Shown here: positions 4,543-5,615 of the stretch, in pieces
How the letters are laid out: the number at the start of each line of letters is the position of its first letter
Numbering within the stretch: the stretch's first letter is position 1
NCBI GenBank assembly: GCA_003243865.1
Contig: QHBQ01000403.1
Coordinates: forward strand, 1-5,615
Direction of reading: 5' to 3'
Origin: Candidatus Chloroheliales bacterium
GTDB lineage: Bacteria > Chloroflexota > Chloroflexia > QHBQ01
DNA length: 5,615 bases
Translations under genes and position numbers: made by a program
Notes under the pieces: model-generated
Database searches by the model: none
What the model saw: the letters and a program-made list of their open reading frames with translations, nothing else
Told to the model about the DNA's origin: nothing

Positions 4543-5615
4543 ATGCGGGCGATTATCAGCGTGTCGGACAAGCGGGGCATCGTCGAACTGGCGCAGCAAC
4601 TGGCCGAAATCGGCGGCACGGGCTTCGAGTTGTACTCCACCGGTGGGACGAAGGCGGCGCTAGAGCAGGGCGGGGTGGCGGTGAAGAGCATCAGCGAACT
4701 GACCAACTTTCCCGAAATTATGGATGGGCGGGTCAAGACCCTGCACCCAGCAGTCTACAGCGGCATCCTGGCACGGCGGGACAAGGCCGAGCATATGGCT
4801 GCACTCGCCAACCTGGGGCTGCCGACGATTGACCTCGTGGTAGTCAACCTCTATCCCTTCGTCGAGACCATCCACCAGCCCCAAACCGACCTGGAGACCG
4901 CGATTGAGAACATAGACATCGGTGGGCCAGCGATGATCAGGGCAGCGGCGAAGAACCACGAGAGTGTCATCGTGCTGGTAGACCCAGCCGACTATGCGGC
5001 AGTGGTCGCCGAATTGCGCCAGGGCGGAGTCAGCCCCGCCACGCGGCGGCAACTGGCGGCCAAAGCCTATCAGCACACCGCTAGCTATGACACCTACATC
5101 GCGCAATACCTGCGCGGCGCCAACTCGCCCCCCGGCCAACCGCTGCCGCTGCCCGAGGAGTTCAGCGTCAGTTTGCGCCAGGTGGAGGAGATGCGCTACG
5201 GCGAGAACCCGCACCAGCGGGCGGCGGTCTATGCCGACAGCCTGGGCAACCCCATCGGCACCTTGATCGGCAACCTACGCCAGCTTAACGGCAAGCAGCT
5301 ATCCTACAACAACATCCTTGACGCCGACGCCGCGCTAGAGATTGTGCGCGACTTTGCCGCGCCGACGGTGGTAATCATCAAGCATAACAATCCCTGCGGC
5401 TTGGCCAGCGGCGACGATCTGCGCGACAACTATGCGCGGGCGCTGGCGGGCGACCCGGTGTCCGCTTACGGTGGCATCGTTGGCGTGAACCGGCCAGTGG
5501 ACGCCGCGCTGGCCGAGGATATTGCGGGGACGTTCTACGAGGTGGTGATTGCCCCCTCGTTCAGCAACGCGGCGGTGGACACCCTCGCCCGCAAGAAGAA
5601 CCTGCGGGTGCTGGA
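4543..5615 (+). CDS. purH: Bifunctional AICAR formyltransferase / IMP cyclohydrolase, 5' part
   Basis: PurH performs the last two steps of IMP synthesis: formylation of AICAR by 10-formyl-tetrahydrofolate and cyclisation to IMP. The visible 357 codons open with MRAIISVSDKRGI, the usual start of the MGS-like cyclohydrolase domain (about residues 1-190). Residues counterpart to the known cyclohydrolase site are present: K65 in DGRVKTLHP, Y104 in NLYPF, D125 in NIDIGGP and K137 in RAAAKNH. The transformylase domain begins with MRYGENPHQ and QLSYNNILDADAALE, and carries the catalytic K280-H281 in IIKHNNPCG. It is then cut by the window end, with about 160 residues expected beyond. ATG 4543 fits the family start and has a good ribosome binding site, but the same frame is open upstream to 4141, so the protein may also exist as a DUF1801 fusion. 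No promoter was seen directly upstream. Confidence 0.95.
   Translation, partial: MRAIISVSDKRGIVELAQQLAEIGGTGFELYSTGGTKAALEQGGVAVKSISELTNFPEIMDGRVKTLHPAVYSGILARRDKAEHMAALANLGLPTIDLVVVNLYPFVETIHQPQTDLETAIENIDIGGPAMIRAAAKNHESVIVLVDPADYAAVVAELRQGGVSPATRRQLAAKAYQHTASYDTYIAQYLRGANSPPGQPLPLPEEFSVSLRQVEEMRYGENPHQRAAVYADSLGNPIGTLIGNLRQLNGKQLSYNNILDADAALEIVRDFAAPTVVIIKHNNPCGLASGDDLRDNYARALAGDPVSAYGGIVGVNRPVDAALAEDIAGTFYEVVIAPSFSNAAVDTLARKKNLRVL

Noticed and set aside
4539..4832. Alternative ATG at 4539 as a gene start
   Set aside because: It is out of frame with PurH and gives a low-information peptide; ATG 4543 gives the conserved PurH opening.
4660..5214. A 184-residue minus-strand frame over purH
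   Set aside because: Shadow of the PurH coding frame in high-GC DNA, with no family features.

Overview
The window is about 60% G+C and carries de novo purine synthesis genes: purM and purN close together, then the 5' two thirds of purH after four other genes. The start of recO lies on the opposite strand at the left edge. The short repeat types at the gene borders (a pyrimidine-rich CCCCTCTCCC hairpin, heptanucleotide arrays, a GGGGCGAGCCAC element) and the wording of the RecO and PurM proteins suggest a member of the Chloroflexota. That assignment is an inference from style, not a demonstrated placement.

Layout. Bases 1-116 (minus) encode the N-terminus of RecO. Bases 117-353 hold divergent promoters for recO and purM, a small palindrome between them, and a repeat-family hairpin just before the purM ribosome binding site. 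purM (354-1448) and purN (1466-2119) form one tight transcription unit. Their junction is a double heptanucleotide array that supplies the purM stop codon, the purN TTG start and the first residues of PurN. A 14-base tandem repeat supplies the purN stop. After a hairpin that may terminate transcription, a near-consensus promoter (2220-2248) drives a secreted or membrane-anchored lamin-tail-domain protein (2356-3330). This overlaps by 20 bases a gene for a 117-residue three-helix membrane protein (3311-3664). Two tandem DUF1801 paralogues follow (3774-4133 and from 4141), then purH (from 4543, cut by the window end).

The main oddity is that the second DUF1801 gene has no stop codon. Its reading frame stays open from 4141 through the purH start to the end of the window, so it encodes a DUF1801-PurH fusion, while a good internal ribosome binding site could still give PurH alone. 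The domain ends almost exactly where a 13-base repeat begins, and that repeat also lies upstream of the first DUF1801 gene. Short repeats therefore appear to have altered coding ends at three places in this window.

Functionally, PurN (GAR to FGAR), PurM (FGAM to AIR) and PurH (AICAR to IMP) are steps of one pathway, and PurN and PurH both use 10-formyl-tetrahydrofolate. The lamin-tail and membrane proteins look like an unrelated envelope module inserted between purine genes.
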